Source: Hyphomicrobiales bacterium (lineage in GTDB: Bacteria; Pseudomonadota; Alphaproteobacteria; Rhizobiales; Rhizobiaceae). From it: DNA of 64,000 bases. Of this stretch, positions 1-8,038 are shown piece by piece (position 1 is the stretch's first letter; each line of letters begins with the position of its first letter). Position numbers and translations under genes: made by a program. The stretch is from positions 1 to 64,000 of the forward strand of contig UBTA01000055.1 in NCBI GenBank assembly GCA_900468065.1, written 5' to 3'. The notes beneath the pieces are model-generated. The model did not search any database. It was given only the letters and a program-made list of their open reading frames with translations, and had not been told where the DNA came from.

Positions 1-3
1 GCT

Positions 4-441
4 TCATCGGATTCTGCATCCAGCCTCCGCTCCATCAATCCTTTTCGCAAACGCAAGCCGGTCATGCTCGTTCAGCCCGATCTCGGCGGCCGCAATAAGT
101 CCGTGGGCGATGGCGAGCAGCCGGGTCTCCCGGTCGCCATGCCGGCGCCGATTGACCGCTATGTCTTGAGACCGATGTTGATGGCGGCGAGATGGGTGTC
201 AGCGGTGATGCCGGCCTGACGCAGAACCGTCGCGCAAAACAGCCGGCCAACCCACGGCGCGTGCTTGCAGGACGGAAAGCTCGTTGCAGGCATCGAGGGC
301 GACTATGGCCTGAAGCACCGCCGGCAGGTTTTCAACCGTTGTCCTTACATCGACCAGAGGGTTGAGGGGGGGTGTTGAGAGCTTCTCGCCGAACGGCGTT
401 ACGCGATCATGATCGTCAAGCACACCTACCGTCGACAACAA
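4..441 (-). pseudogene. Possible decayed coding remnant, unidentified
   Basis: Two different minus-strand frames give protein-like stretches next to each other. One, from about 441 to 250, contains ENLPAVLQAIVALDACNEL. The other, from about 150 to a TGA at 4-6, contains LLAIAHGLIAAAEIGLNEHD and ends LAFAKRIDGAEAG. The switch of frame, with a TAG-type stop between them, suggests a gene broken by a frameshift. I do not recognise the family, and the 3' end is at the window edge. Confidence 0.25.
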
Positions 442-590
442 TGAACCAATTTGTCAGCATAGACCCCTAACCCTTTCGGATCGTTGACGTCATAACGCGC
501 GCTGCTATCTGTAGAGCATCGACCGCTGCACTGCGTCCGCGTAATTACGATGATCTTTATCGTCGGCAAGTCTCAAACCGATGTCGCAGT

Positions 591-638
591 TTCATGCCGT
601 CGATATTCGGTACGGCTTCATGCCATCGATATTCGGTA
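591..638. repeat. Two-copy tandem direct repeat, 22 bp unit
   Basis: The unit TTCATGCCGTCGATATTCGG plus TA occurs at 591-612 and again at 617-638 with one substitution (period 26). It lies in non-coding sequence just beyond the terminator of the next gene. Such repeated units can be binding sites or leftovers of an insertion-sequence end; nothing here decides between these. Confidence 0.7.
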
Positions 639-658
639 AGGGGGCAGCTTCTGGCATG

Positions 659-685
659 AAAAAACCCGGCTGACGAAGCCGGGTT
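659..685 (-). terminator. Rho-independent terminator
   Basis: On the minus strand AACCCGGC, a 7-nt loop and GCCGGGTT are followed by six Ts. It lies about 27 bp beyond the stop of the small gene ending at 712 and has the right orientation for it. Confidence 0.85.
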
Positions 686-711
686 CTCGACGTAACCTGA
701 ACACCTTCCCG

Positions 712-909
712 TTAGTGCGTGGTGCTGTTGATGAGAGCATCGATGAGTGTGATCTGCGAGCGATTGCCGCGCTTATACTCGTTGATCAAAATCTTTGCTT
801 CTGCAGCCGCATCCTTGCGCAGAATGCGATGTTGCGTACACCAAGCGTCAAGAACCGTCTGGAGTAAATCGAGGTCTTTTGGGGGTATTGCGATATCGGA
901 TATATGCAT
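712..909 (-). CDS. Small hypothetical protein (65 aa)
   Basis: I do not recognise this family. The start chosen is the second of two adjacent ATGs, because GGGAGG then sits 6-7 bases upstream, whereas the first ATG is too close to it. The protein begins MHISDIAIPPKDLDLLQ and is soluble, mixed-charge and mostly helical in character, with no signal peptide or membrane segment. The strong ribosome binding site and the terminator 27 bp downstream argue that it is a real single-gene transcription unit. A longer start at 1005 would add a basic leader and is less likely. Confidence 0.6.
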   Translation of the reverse strand: MHISDIAIPPKDLDLLQTVLDAWCTQHRILRKDAAAEAKILINEYKRGNRSQITLIDALINSTTH

Positions 910-1005
910 CATTTTCCTCCCAAGGATTGACATCATTTTTGTGAAAAGTCGCCTCCTCGCGACCTCCCGCACATGCATCCTTAGCCTAAAGTAGCAGGCG
1001 TACAA

Positions 1006-1428
1006 GATGAAAATATGACGCTTTGCATGAGGTACGTACCCCGTTTTCGAGTGTCCTCAAGCTCTGCATATTATTATTGCAGAACTGGAAAACGGCGCCC
1101 CGTTTCGCGGTCCGGTTGGCCTAAGGCTTGATGGCACCTGAGCACCAAAACCAGCCCCCCGCACCACCAAACCGACGCAAAACATCATCGCAAGGGGAAC
1201 CGATATCTGAAGAGCGATAGATATGGACGCAACGCCCCAAAATAGTAAGAACCGACCGAGGGCTGATAGCAAACACGGATGGGGCACATTCGAAAAGATC
1301 AGCGCGATGGGGGAGGTATTGAGGAACCTTCGCCTTATCTACGCAGATCATCGTCACCCGCACGACGACGTCAGAGCCAGTAATGAATGCCACGCTTTCA
1401 TTCACGGGCGCGGAGGCGAGGAGAACCC
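1006..1428. other. No supported gene
   Basis: Overlapping open frames exist on both strands, but none has a convincing start, composition or family resemblance. I see no hairpin or repeat. Confidence 0.5.
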
Positions 1429-1756
1429 ATGGCTTTCTATGCGTGGACGATCTCAAAGCCCGGCCGACAATACATCAGAGAGGTCACCTTCTTTGACGAG
1501 CTATGCGACTATCTGCGGGTCCTCGATCTTCCCGGCGTGGCGCCGCGGAGTTCGTCACGCTCGATGCCGAGGTGCATGATCATGGTATCTAAGTCCATAA
1601 CCAGGGCAGTATGACGAATGGTCACTGACGTGGACCAAGGTTGACAGCAAACTCCCAAATGACCCTGACGCTTACAAGGGCCTAGGCCCACTAAAGAACC
1701 TCAGTCGTCTTGAAGCAAAAAGGCCCGCCGTCGTGTACAGCGGGCCAAAGGCTTAG
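1429..1756 (+). pseudogene. Frameshifted small gene (DEWSLTWTKV family)
   Basis: An ATG at 1429 opens a frame reading MAFYAWTISKPGRQYIREVT to about 1545. The sense then moves through a second frame (EFVTLDAEVHDHGI, stop at 1596-1598) to a third that reads QYDEWSLTWTKVDSKLP and ends at TAG 1754-1756. Three consecutive protein-like stretches in three frames are what a gene with two indels looks like. The DEWSLTWTKV segment recurs near 37850 and, more weakly, near 8220, so this is a small repeated gene family. The function is unknown to me. Confidence 0.5.
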
Positions 1757-1856
1757 GTGATGAAATTACCGCGCGTACCCGACACGGCATATTCATAACT
1801 TCGAAAATACGAGATGGTTCCGCGCCGCGCTTTTCACTCTCCCAGGCTACCCAACA

Positions 1857-1905
1857 CATACTGTGATCACGTGCTGACGTAGACCAGGATTGATGGCGAA
1901 CGATG
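1857..1905 (+). repeat. Weak second copy of the DEWSLTW-type segment
   Basis: The stretch around CTGACGTAGACCAGGATTGA resembles CTGACGTGGACCAAGGTTGA at 1624-1643 but no longer reads through. It looks like a diverged duplicate of the end of the preceding pseudogene; similarity was judged by eye only. Confidence 0.3.
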
Positions 1906-1982
1906 GCCGGTGACCCTACATCGTCTGGACGACTTGCGACAGCCATCGCCTGTATTCAGTAGACCCGTGGCCGATGATCAAG

Positions 1983-2351
1983 TCATGGAGAGGACCAATG
2001 TCCATCCACAATGGAGCCGAATTGTTCCATTCGGCTGCCCACGATCATGACGACTGCCCTCCCACTCTTGTCTTTCACTTGACAATAAGCAGCGAACCCA
2101 ATCGATATTTTGTCGCTGTTGCTGAGCGTCTCCCACGATCGAGAATTGACCTCGACTGTGGCTTTCCGCTCTGCCTTGGCAACATTCCTGATTATCCCGA
2201 CGTCAATCCAGCTCTGCAGAACCGCATTGGGATCTATCTCCGCGTCACGACATGCGGATGCCACTTCCCTGTGAGCATTACCGCTGATGATAGCTCCGAT
2301 CACGAACAAGGCTAACAAAAGACCGTAGCCAATCAGGATAACACGTCCCAT
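1983..2351 (-). CDS. Small membrane-anchored hypothetical protein (122 aa)
   Basis: The ATG at 2351 is preceded by GGGGGAACGA, a good ribosome binding site, and gives MGRVILIGYGLLLALFVIGA. Residues about 3-22 are a single hydrophobic segment, so the protein is anchored in or exported through the inner membrane with a soluble domain of about 95 residues behind it. Two cysteines flank that domain (SACRDAEID and AAYCQVKDK) and could form a disulfide. I do not recognise the family. A longer start at 2435 would put 28 hydrophilic residues before the membrane segment and lacks a site as good. Confidence 0.55.
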   Translation of the reverse strand: MGRVILIGYGLLLALFVIGAIISGNAHREVASACRDAEIDPNAVLQSWIDVGIIRNVAKAERKATVEVNSRSWETLSNSDKISIGFAAYCQVKDKSGRAVVMIVGSRMEQFGSIVDGHWSSP

Positions 2352-2612
2352 TCGTTCCCCCGTGAAGTCGGCGCCTCGACGACGCCATTCTTGTCTGTAA
2401 GAGTTCGGGCTGCGCATCACTTTAACCCCTTGCACGTTTGCACACGAGTTTGAGGGTTCGTGCTTCTTCGTTCATGGGTTCTTTGAGTTGGCGTTCTGAC
2501 TGGGTGAAAGTACGCCTGTCGACGTTTGACGAGTCCAATTCGGCTGCTGATTAGCCTTTCGAAAGTCTGAATGCCCACAGGCCGCTGCACTATTTCGGTG
2601 CGAAAAGCGATT
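2352..2612. other. No supported gene
   Basis: Only short overlapping frames without ribosome binding sites are present. The stretch joins a membrane-protein gene to a relic and shows no terminator or repeat. Confidence 0.4.
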
Positions 2613-2690
2613 ATGCTCGAGACCGTCGACATGATCCAGACGCTGAAGATTGTGCAGGATGGGAAGGATGAGGTGCTCACGGGGGAATGG
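2613..2690 (+). pseudogene. Fragment of a duplicated small gene (copy at 8350-8655)
   Basis: The segment reads MLETVDMIQTLKIVQDGKDE and matches the C-terminus of the gene ending at 8655 (LEMADMIRTLKIVLDAKNEE). Twelve to thirteen residues of the core agree, and the DNA matches almost base for base over ATGATCC.GACGCTGAAGAT. The rest of the gene is absent on both sides, so this is a truncated copy. Confidence 0.5.
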
Positions 2691-3121
2691 CGCCGGCTGG
2701 GCAGTAAAACGACTACAAGCTATTGTCAGAAACACGCGTTAGGCAGGGCGATAGACACGAACAACCCGCAGCTCCGGCTTGCCAACCTTATCACCCAGAT
2801 AGAGCTGGATGCCCGATCGACCCGCCTAGCCCAGCGATCAGGGAGCCGTCGGCGGTCCGGCGCGTTCCCGCGACGGTTACAGCGTCTGTGCATTGCATAG
2901 GCTATCTCCCTGGCAGTCGGATGGCCGGTCTAGTTTAGAGTTAAATTATGGGTAGCTTATATTCCACCCGTGCACTACATTCGCTTAGCGGCAATGGAGG
3001 TTGCCTAAGGAGGAGTTCATGAGCGATACCGTCTTCGGCTTTTTGGTTGCCGGTGAATTGTCAGCCTTATTCTGGGCTGGGGTGTTTATACTGATAGGCT
3101 AATCGCCAGAGATTTGGTGGC

Positions 3122-3900
3122 CTACATTTCAATGCGCTGCGAAGCTGTTTGCGCTGCTGCAGGCGTAGTAGCGGTCTGTGTGGTCGCGGCCAGTTCCTCA
3201 TCCGAGGGTTCTTGCTCGTTGAGCTCACCGCATTCCTCCATTGCAGCATAAAGTCCCGGCACGACGCCATCTGCGACAAGGCGATTGACCAACGCATCAG
3301 ATACGGCCTCGCGTGGAATGACCTCGTGGCCGGTGCCGGTCGCTAGTGCCGGTGGCGTTCATGCCGGCCGGTGACTGGCCAAGCAGGCGCGTGACCGGAA
3401 TGAAGGGGCCCCGAGACGATCTGCATAAACGCCATGAGGATGTTAGTCAGGCCGGCAAGCGATGCACTCTTGCTCTTGTACTCCTCTTCTCTTCCTTGTC
3501 GAGAAGCGACGTTCCGTTGATGCCTTTCGACATGGTGGCGAGGCTGTAACGCTCAATGATTTTAGAGCGATAGGTCTCGTTGTTCTATCAAGCCATGAAG
3601 TCTGGAATGCGGATGATGTCGATCTTTGCTTGTAACACGAGAGAGGCGATGTTGCCTGCCGTGCTGTCGGCATTCTTGATCGCGTCGAGCGTGGTGGTCA
3701 GAACGCTCTCGCCCCATCCTTGATTGAGGGCCGTGTTTATATCTTCGTCGGGCGGCATCGCTCCGGACAGAAGCACCAGGCGTACGGGTGGATGACGATG
3801 TGCTCGCCGGTCACGCTGTCGAGGGTGCGGGACACCAAGGTCGTGAGGCCTGTCACGGGCGAAGGCGAAAATACTGCCCATGTGTTTCCTCAGCGGTTTT
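3122..3900 (-). pseudogene. Decayed phage portal protein gene (DUF1073 type)
   Basis: Successive minus-strand frames spell the conserved core of DUF1073-type phage portal proteins. In order they are GWGESVLTTTLDAIKNADS, IASLVLQAKIDIIRIPDFM, then in-frame TGA and TAG at 3585-3590. After the stops come YSLATMSKGINGTSLLDKEE, then in a second frame LAGLTNILMAFMQIVSG, then IPVTRLLGQSPAGMNATG, and finally a tail with DALVNRLVADGVVPGLYAA ending at TAG 3122-3124. Known members are about 400-450 residues and form the dodecameric DNA-entry ring of the capsid. Two stops, several frameshifts and a missing N-terminus show that this copy cannot be functional. The order and content of the motifs make the family assignment fairly secure. 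Confidence 0.75.
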
Positions 3901-4452
3901 CAAACGTGAAGGTGGAGCCGACAATATTCACATTGTCAGCGGCGATCACCACTAACGCGCCCGCACTGGCGCTGAACTTCCTGCGCACGGCTCAGAATTA
4001 CATGAGCCGGTGATCTAAAAGCGCGAATAATGCGATTGATAAAATCTGTGTTGTACGTCGACGGTGATGCAAGCATCTACATGACCCAGATCACGTCGTG
4101 TTAGTTGCCCCTTTAAGAAATACACGTCGATCCGAACTACGGCGCTGGGAAGCGATGGGCTGGGCATGATCTTCAATGTGAAAGAGTCTGTCGACCAGGT
4201 GACTAGGCGCTTGACCATATAACGTCTGCCACTGCCGGTCCTGTTGTGACTGGCAGGAGGCGAGGAGCGCAGCGGTGATATGGAGGACGGCGCGGGTCGT
4301 GATGATCTCCGGTAATGTCTCAACCGCTACCCTCATCAGAGAACACAGAGCGGGGCATGTGCGAACCGGGTGGCAAAGCCCGGCTCTTCTTTTCAGGCCT
4401 GCATGATTTAGAGAGGCGAAAAAGGGCAGGTTTCGTGCCTGCCCTTGCTGTT
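3901..4452. other. No supported gene; probably more prophage relic
   Basis: Minus-strand frames between about 4015 and 4336 have protein-like pieces, such as ITAALLASCQSQQDRQWQ, but no start, no ribosome binding site and no family I can name. The position next to the portal relic suggests further decayed phage sequence. Confidence 0.3.
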
Positions 4453-4827
4453 CTACTTTGTCCGGCAGCGGCCCGTCTTTGTCGTTTCCTTGTCGCCATC
4501 ATCATATGCGATGCCGATCTTTTCACCTGCCAGTGAAGAGATCGTACCTGGATACCATTCACCGGCATTCTTGAAGTTGCATTCAACCTTCATTCCGATC
4601 ATCCAGTCGTACGGACGAACCTTTTTGCTGCTAACAGTTTCGCGATCACCGTCGTCGTAACGGATTGTGACCTTACCGCCGCCGACCTTTTCGGCGATGC
4701 CCGGATACCAATATCCCGCACCTTGATAGTTCCCCAGGACCCAGTCGCCCGGCGTCTGAGCACGCGCGGACCCAGCACTGACAGCGAGCATGCCGGCGGC
4801 AATAGCAATCAAAGTATTCTTAATCAA
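4453..4827 (-). CDS. Exported protein with two Tudor-like repeats (124 aa)
   Basis: The chosen start is a TTG at 4827 preceded by GGGAGATGGAAT, giving a signal peptide of about 24 residues (IKNTLIAIAAGMLAVSAGSA, then RAQ). The mature protein is two copies of one unit of about 45 residues. Copy one has WYPGIAEKVGGGKVTIRYDD followed by GDRET; copy two has WYPGTISSL, then IGIAYDDGDKET. The W-YPG-(T)I ... I-YDDGD-ET pattern resembles agenet/Tudor-like small beta-barrels, which in bacteria occur in periplasmic proteins of unknown ligand. It is monocistronic as far as can be seen. The function is not known; the repeat structure and export signal are clear. An ATG at 4938 would bury the signal peptide behind 37 residues and is rejected. 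Confidence 0.7.
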   Translation of the reverse strand: MIKNTLIAIAAGMLAVSAGSARAQTPGDWVLGNYQGAGYWYPGIAEKVGGGKVTIRYDDGDRETVSSKKVRPYDWMIGMKVECNFKNAGEWYPGTISSLAGEKIGIAYDDGDKETTKTGRCRTK

Positions 4828-4960
4828 AATTCCATCTCCCTTAGGCAGCCCACAATTGGACCGATGAGCAGAATTATGGTCAGAACATTGAACGGCAAAT
4901 GAACGCGGCAAGCTTCTATGTATCCCCCCGCGTGCCATTTTTGGGGCATTCCATCAGATC

Positions 4961-5027
4961 TCGTTGCGGAGACACGATTTGAACCTGCGGCCTTTAGGTT
5001 ATGAGGCTGGCGAGCTATCGGGCTGAT
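4961..5027 (-). pseudogene. Relic of an initiator tRNA-Met gene
   Basis: Read on the minus strand, the segment contains CAGCCCGATAGCTCGCCAG, then CCTCATAACCTAAAGG with a CAT anticodon, then CGCAGGTTCAAATC (the T arm) and GCAACGA at the 3' end. This is the D-arm-to-3' end order of an alphaproteobacterial tRNA-fMet, from memory of such genes. The 5' acceptor strand is not recognisable, and mismatches break the anticodon and acceptor stems, so it is a pseudogene. It sits about 1 kb from the phage portal relic, which fits an old integration or duplication event. Confidence 0.7.
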
Positions 5028-5153
5028 CTTTTTCGACTTATTGTCCGTTCCCTTGACAGAACGAAAATTCGTGATCGCTAAACCAAGCAAGAACCGTTTA
5101 CGAACGAACAATGCACGGTTGCCGAACTCGTCCTGAGAGTTAGTCCTTTTGGG

Positions 5154-5423
5154 CTACGCGCCACCCTGCTCATCGACCAAGACCACGGTGTAGTTCACCC
5201 ACACGCTTCGAGATATATCGTCGATCGTCGCATATTCGGCCTCGTCGTCGTCAAGCAGCGACAGGAATGCGCTCTTCGTCTCCATGTCACCACGCGTGAT
5301 GTATCCCCATTCACATTCCTCGCAGTGCCCGTAAATGTCTTCTGTCGCCAAGTTGCGAATGAGAAACAGGCGACCTGGCGACAAGACGGGCATTTTGCGG
5401 CGCGGTAGCGGTTGAGCATGCAT
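5154..5423 (-). CDS. Small hypothetical protein (89 aa)
   Basis: The ATG at 5423 gives MHAQPLPRRKMPVLSPGRLF, followed by an acidic C-terminal half with a C-x-x-C pair (HCEECEWG) and the runs LLDDDEAEYATIDD and SVWVNYTVVLVDEQ. The CxxC could bind a metal, but only one pair is present. No family is recognised. It is transcribed away from the small-gene cluster that starts at 5560. The start is uncertain because the site upstream is weak. Confidence 0.45.
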   Translation of the reverse strand: MHAQPLPRRKMPVLSPGRLFLIRNLATEDIYGHCEECEWGYITRGDMETKSAFLSLLDDDEAEYATIDDISRSVWVNYTVVLVDEQGGA

Positions 5424-5559
5424 TTTCACTAAGCCAATGTCGCTGAAATATCCACAGTGGGCATTGAGCCTGGCCGAGCCACACCGGCGATGGGTGGCGG
5501 CTTGTTGTTCAACGGAACTTTCGTCAATCCATAGGGTTCTCACCTGGAGGAGGCGCACG

Positions 5560-5706
5560 ATGGATGACGACATTCTGAAAATGGGGCTGTTCAATCTGGT
5601 CCTTGGCGTATTGGCCCTTACGATCGGCTACCTTTACACATTGCCGCGAGACCACTTGCCGTCAGAAATGCCGGCGCCTCTCGCTTTAGCGATAGGTGAG
5701 CAATGA
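5560..5706 (+). CDS. Small single-span membrane protein (48 aa)
   Basis: The ATG at 5560 follows a strong GGAGGAG site. The product has one hydrophobic segment (LFNLVLGVLALTIGYLY) between a short acidic N-terminus and a polar tail, so it is a single-span inner-membrane peptide. Its TGA overlaps the ATG of the next small gene by four bases (ATGA), suggesting translational coupling. Function unknown. Confidence 0.55.
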   Translation: MDDDILKMGLFNLVLGVLALTIGYLYTLPRDHLPSEMPAPLALAIGEQ

Positions 5707-5836
5707 CTGCGAGAAACGTGTTGTTCTTGATCCTCACAGGGTTCTTTGCTGCTTCATTCTGCTGATCTACAACGCCTACTACAAGCCCGTTTCGACGAGC
5801 GGCGTAGGCCTGCCAGCTGTCACCGATCAGAACTAA
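5703..5836 (+). pseudogene. Small membrane-protein gene split by a one-base frameshift
   Basis: The ATG at 5703 overlaps the preceding stop codon and starts MTARNVLFLILTGFFAAS, then stops at 5763-5765. In the next frame the sequence continues as FILLIYNAYYKPVSTSGVG and ends at TAA 5834-5836. Adding one base near 5750 would restore a 43-44 residue protein with a single membrane span followed by a tyrosine-rich segment. Either the gene is broken, the assembly has an error, or the shift is programmed. There is no obvious slippery heptamer, so breakage or error is more likely. Confidence 0.45.
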
Positions 5837-5862
5837 ATTGCTAACCAACGAAGGAGAGAGAT

Positions 5863-6138
5863 GTGAGATACTATATCGGCTTTGTGCTGCAGGTGACAGA
5901 CCGCCCGCATCCAATTATCGAGACTGATGGCGCAGCGCCCGGCTTTTCCGCCGGCCAACTGGTTCGCGTGGAACAACTTGGACAAGGCTGGTTTCAGGTT
6001 CAACAGGTCTATACCGAGGTCCTACCTGAACAGATCAACACCACGGTTCTTCTTGGCACCCTCGCACCTGCCGGCGCTTTGTCTGCCGATGAGGTTGTTC
6101 CAATATTGGATGCGGATACTTGGAAATCCACGATCTAA
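5863..6138 (+). CDS. Hypothetical protein (91 aa)
   Basis: The start is a GTG at 5863 after AAGGAGAGAG; the nearby ATG is followed at once by TGA and is not usable. The product begins MRYYIGFVLQVTDRPHPIIE and has the pattern of a small beta-rich domain (FSAGQLVRVEQLGQGWFQVQ). It is the third gene of a compact set (5560-6138) on this strand, 27 bp after the frameshifted gene. No family recognised. Confidence 0.55.
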   Translation: MRYYIGFVLQVTDRPHPIIETDGAAPGFSAGQLVRVEQLGQGWFQVQQVYTEVLPEQINTTVLLGTLAPAGALSADEVVPILDADTWKSTI

Positions 6139-6408
6139 TTCAGGAAGACGCGCCTTGCATGGCCGCACAATTGCGGCGGACTTTCCTATTGATGACTGCG
6201 CCCGATCAATGGACAACGTCTTGAACCCTGCTTGAGACGGTGAGCTTCGACTAAGGCAGGCGATTGGTTGCGGGGGTAGGTGTATAGGAATCGTCTGAAA
6301 TCAATTGCTTAGGCTGCGGCGCGACCAAAGACGGCCCTGTCGATTTTATTGATCGCGGCGGTTCTTACCTTTTTGCGGCAGGCCCACCGAAAATATCCTT
6401 GTCTTGAA

Positions 6409-7092
6409 TTAAAGCGAATTGACGATGGGCTTTTTCGTGTCCGTGCCTTCGTAGCGGGAATTATTCACCTCGCGCCCTACCCTGAAAAACTCAAGATCGC
6501 TATCGATCTGGTTTTCCATCAGTACTGCTTTGGCGGCATTGCCTTGTACTCGCAGATCAAGCCATTCCTCGTAAGCGTTCGGAGCAAGGATCACCGGCAT
6601 CCGAGAATGGATGTGCGAAATGTGATCGACGGCCGGCGCGGTGATTATGGTGCAACTGGTGACGCCAAGCGTGTCATTGTGCGCCCATAGTCCGGCAAAC
6701 GAGAACGGCTTTCCTTCCGACAACTGCAGCATCCACGGGTCTTTCTTCCCGTCCTCCGCGCTCGTCGTCCATTCGAAATATCCATCGGCCGGGATCAAGC
6801 AGCGTTTTGACTTGAACGGCTCACGATAGGCGCTGGACGTGTCGATTGTTTCGATGCGGGCGTTGAACATGGTAGCCTTGGGTAATTCCTTGGCAAAGAA
6901 CGGCACAAGCCACCACCGACCGGTATCAAGCACGAGCTCGCCGCCTTTATCTTTGTGGGCGAATGGAATGATCGATGTCGGCGCGACATTGTAGCCGGGC
7001 CGCATGTTCGAGGGCGGCGCGGCCTTCTCATGGATAGTGTAGAGGGCATGCAACTCTGCCCATGTCATGAGATCGGTAAAGCGTCCGCACAT
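6409..7092 (-). CDS. SOS response-associated peptidase (SRAP/HMCES family)
   Basis: SRAP proteins bind abasic sites in single-stranded DNA through a covalent thiazolidine link made by the N-terminal cysteine after removal of Met1, protecting the site from strand breakage. This 227-residue protein has the family's MCGRF N-terminus (catalytic Cys2), N77-A-R79 in FNARIE, E107 in the FEWT motif and H162 in HSRMP, all expected active-site residues. The start must be the ATG at 7092, because a longer form would hide the cysteine. The ten-fold AG repeat directly upstream occupies the ribosome-binding region, which is unusual. The gene stands alone, flanked by small unknown genes. Family assignment is secure. 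Confidence 0.93.
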   Translation of the reverse strand: MCGRFTDLMTWAELHALYTIHEKAAPPSNMRPGYNVAPTSIIPFAHKDKGGELVLDTGRWWLVPFFAKELPKATMFNARIETIDTSSAYREPFKSKRCLIPADGYFEWTTSAEDGKKDPWMLQLSEGKPFSFAGLWAHNDTLGVTSCTIITAPAVDHISHIHSRMPVILAPNAYEEWLDLRVQGNAAKAVLMENQIDSDLEFFRVGREVNNSRYEGTDTKKPIVNSL

Positions 7093-7095
7093 GCC

Positions 7096-7115
7096 CTCTC
7101 TCTCTCTCTCTCTCT
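7096..7115 (-). repeat. (AG)10 dinucleotide repeat in the SRAP ribosome-binding region
   Basis: Ten uninterrupted AG units (CT on the plus strand) end 3 bases before the SRAP start codon, so they supply the purine-rich ribosome binding site. Repeat-length change by slippage would alter spacing or site strength. Whether this happens cannot be told from one sequence. Confidence 0.85.
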
Positions 7116-7277
7116 TGCCCAACCAAGTCTGGGGACATCCTCTCGCAAACGGGCACCAGTTTCAATGCGGAATTGGAAGCGGCCTTGACTCACCCTCGAA
7201 CGAGAACGTACTACGAACACCTCACGGCGAGGCGGCCAACCAATGATGGTATCGGGACTTGAAACGGGAGAGATCCG

Positions 7278-7658
7278 GTGAAGCATAGACGTGGGATAGA
7301 CCTGACCCGCATCAATGAAGCGACCGTTACAAACAGTGCGGGGGTCAATGTTAGCCCCGATCCGATACCGCGATACAAGTGGCGAGTGACTTGGCCCAAT
7401 CCGGAAGATGCCGATAGCCATAAGACGGATTTTCAAGGTTGGGATGGTGACGTCGCAGTCGGAAGGATCCGCTATGAACCCCACGGACCGAAGAGAGGCT
7501 TTTGGTTGTGGACCGGCCACGGACCGCGAAAGGGAATTAAAAGCCGCTTAGCGCCTCATCAGGGTTACGAGCCTTCAGCGCGAAAGGCTGCGGCAAAAGC
7601 GGAAGACTTTTACGAGCGACTGATGACCCACAACGGGTTGAAGACGGGGCAAGCATGA
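7278..7658 (+). CDS. Hypothetical protein (126 aa)
   Basis: A GTG at 7278 preceded by GGGAGAGATCCG gives MKHRRGIDLTRINEA. The protein is tryptophan-rich in its middle (YKWRVTWPNPEDADSH, GFWLWTGHGPRKG), and the C-terminus (ARKAAAKAEDFYERLM) is helical and basic. There are no membrane segments or signal peptide. I do not recognise the family. It is transcribed divergently from the SRAP gene with about 185 bp between them. Confidence 0.6.
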   Translation: MKHRRGIDLTRINEATVTNSAGVNVSPDPIPRYKWRVTWPNPEDADSHKTDFQGWDGDVAVGRIRYEPHGPKRGFWLWTGHGPRKGIKSRLAPHQGYEPSARKAAAKAEDFYERLMTHNGLKTGQA

Positions 7659-7837
7659 CCGACGACAAAGCGAACGTCCACCCCGAACGCACCAGTACAT
7701 TTCGAACACTGGTGCGGTCACGACACTTGTACGAAATGGGGATCGTTCGGGAAGGAGCCGAGCCGCGGCGAAACCGAATGGCGCTGTACGCAGCACCTTT
7801 GCGATGATTACGGGGATGGTCGGTTAACGGCGCGACA

Positions 7838-8038
7838 CTAGCTTGCCGTGCCATCTGTCTTCGTCTTCGGCAATTTCCAACGAAGGTGATCAAGCCGAGT
7901 GTCAGCATAGTGCCTCGCCTCGGCTTCCGTTGGGAACGACTTGTGCTCCGTCTGGTCACCGATAAAAATGATGACCTCCCAAACACCGTTGATGAAGCTG
8001 ATGTCACTTCTCACTTGGGACTTTTTTGCCGCATGCAT
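7838..8038 (-). CDS. Small hypothetical protein (66 aa)
   Basis: The ATG at 8038 has a near-perfect AAGGAGG eight bases upstream. The product contains GVWEVIIFIGDQTEHKSFPT followed by EAEARHYADTRL, a beta-beta-alpha outline like small domains that modify a query residue string against an epitope, but no family can be named. Soluble and basic. The strong ribosome binding site is the main support. Confidence 0.55.
   Translation of the reverse strand: MHAAKKSQVRSDISFINGVWEVIIFIGDQTEHKSFPTEAEARHYADTRLDHLRWKLPKTKTDGTAS

Noticed and set aside
5703-5836. Programmed frameshifting in the small membrane-protein gene
   Set aside because: There is no slippery heptamer or downstream structure around 5750, so damage or sequence error explains the split more simply.
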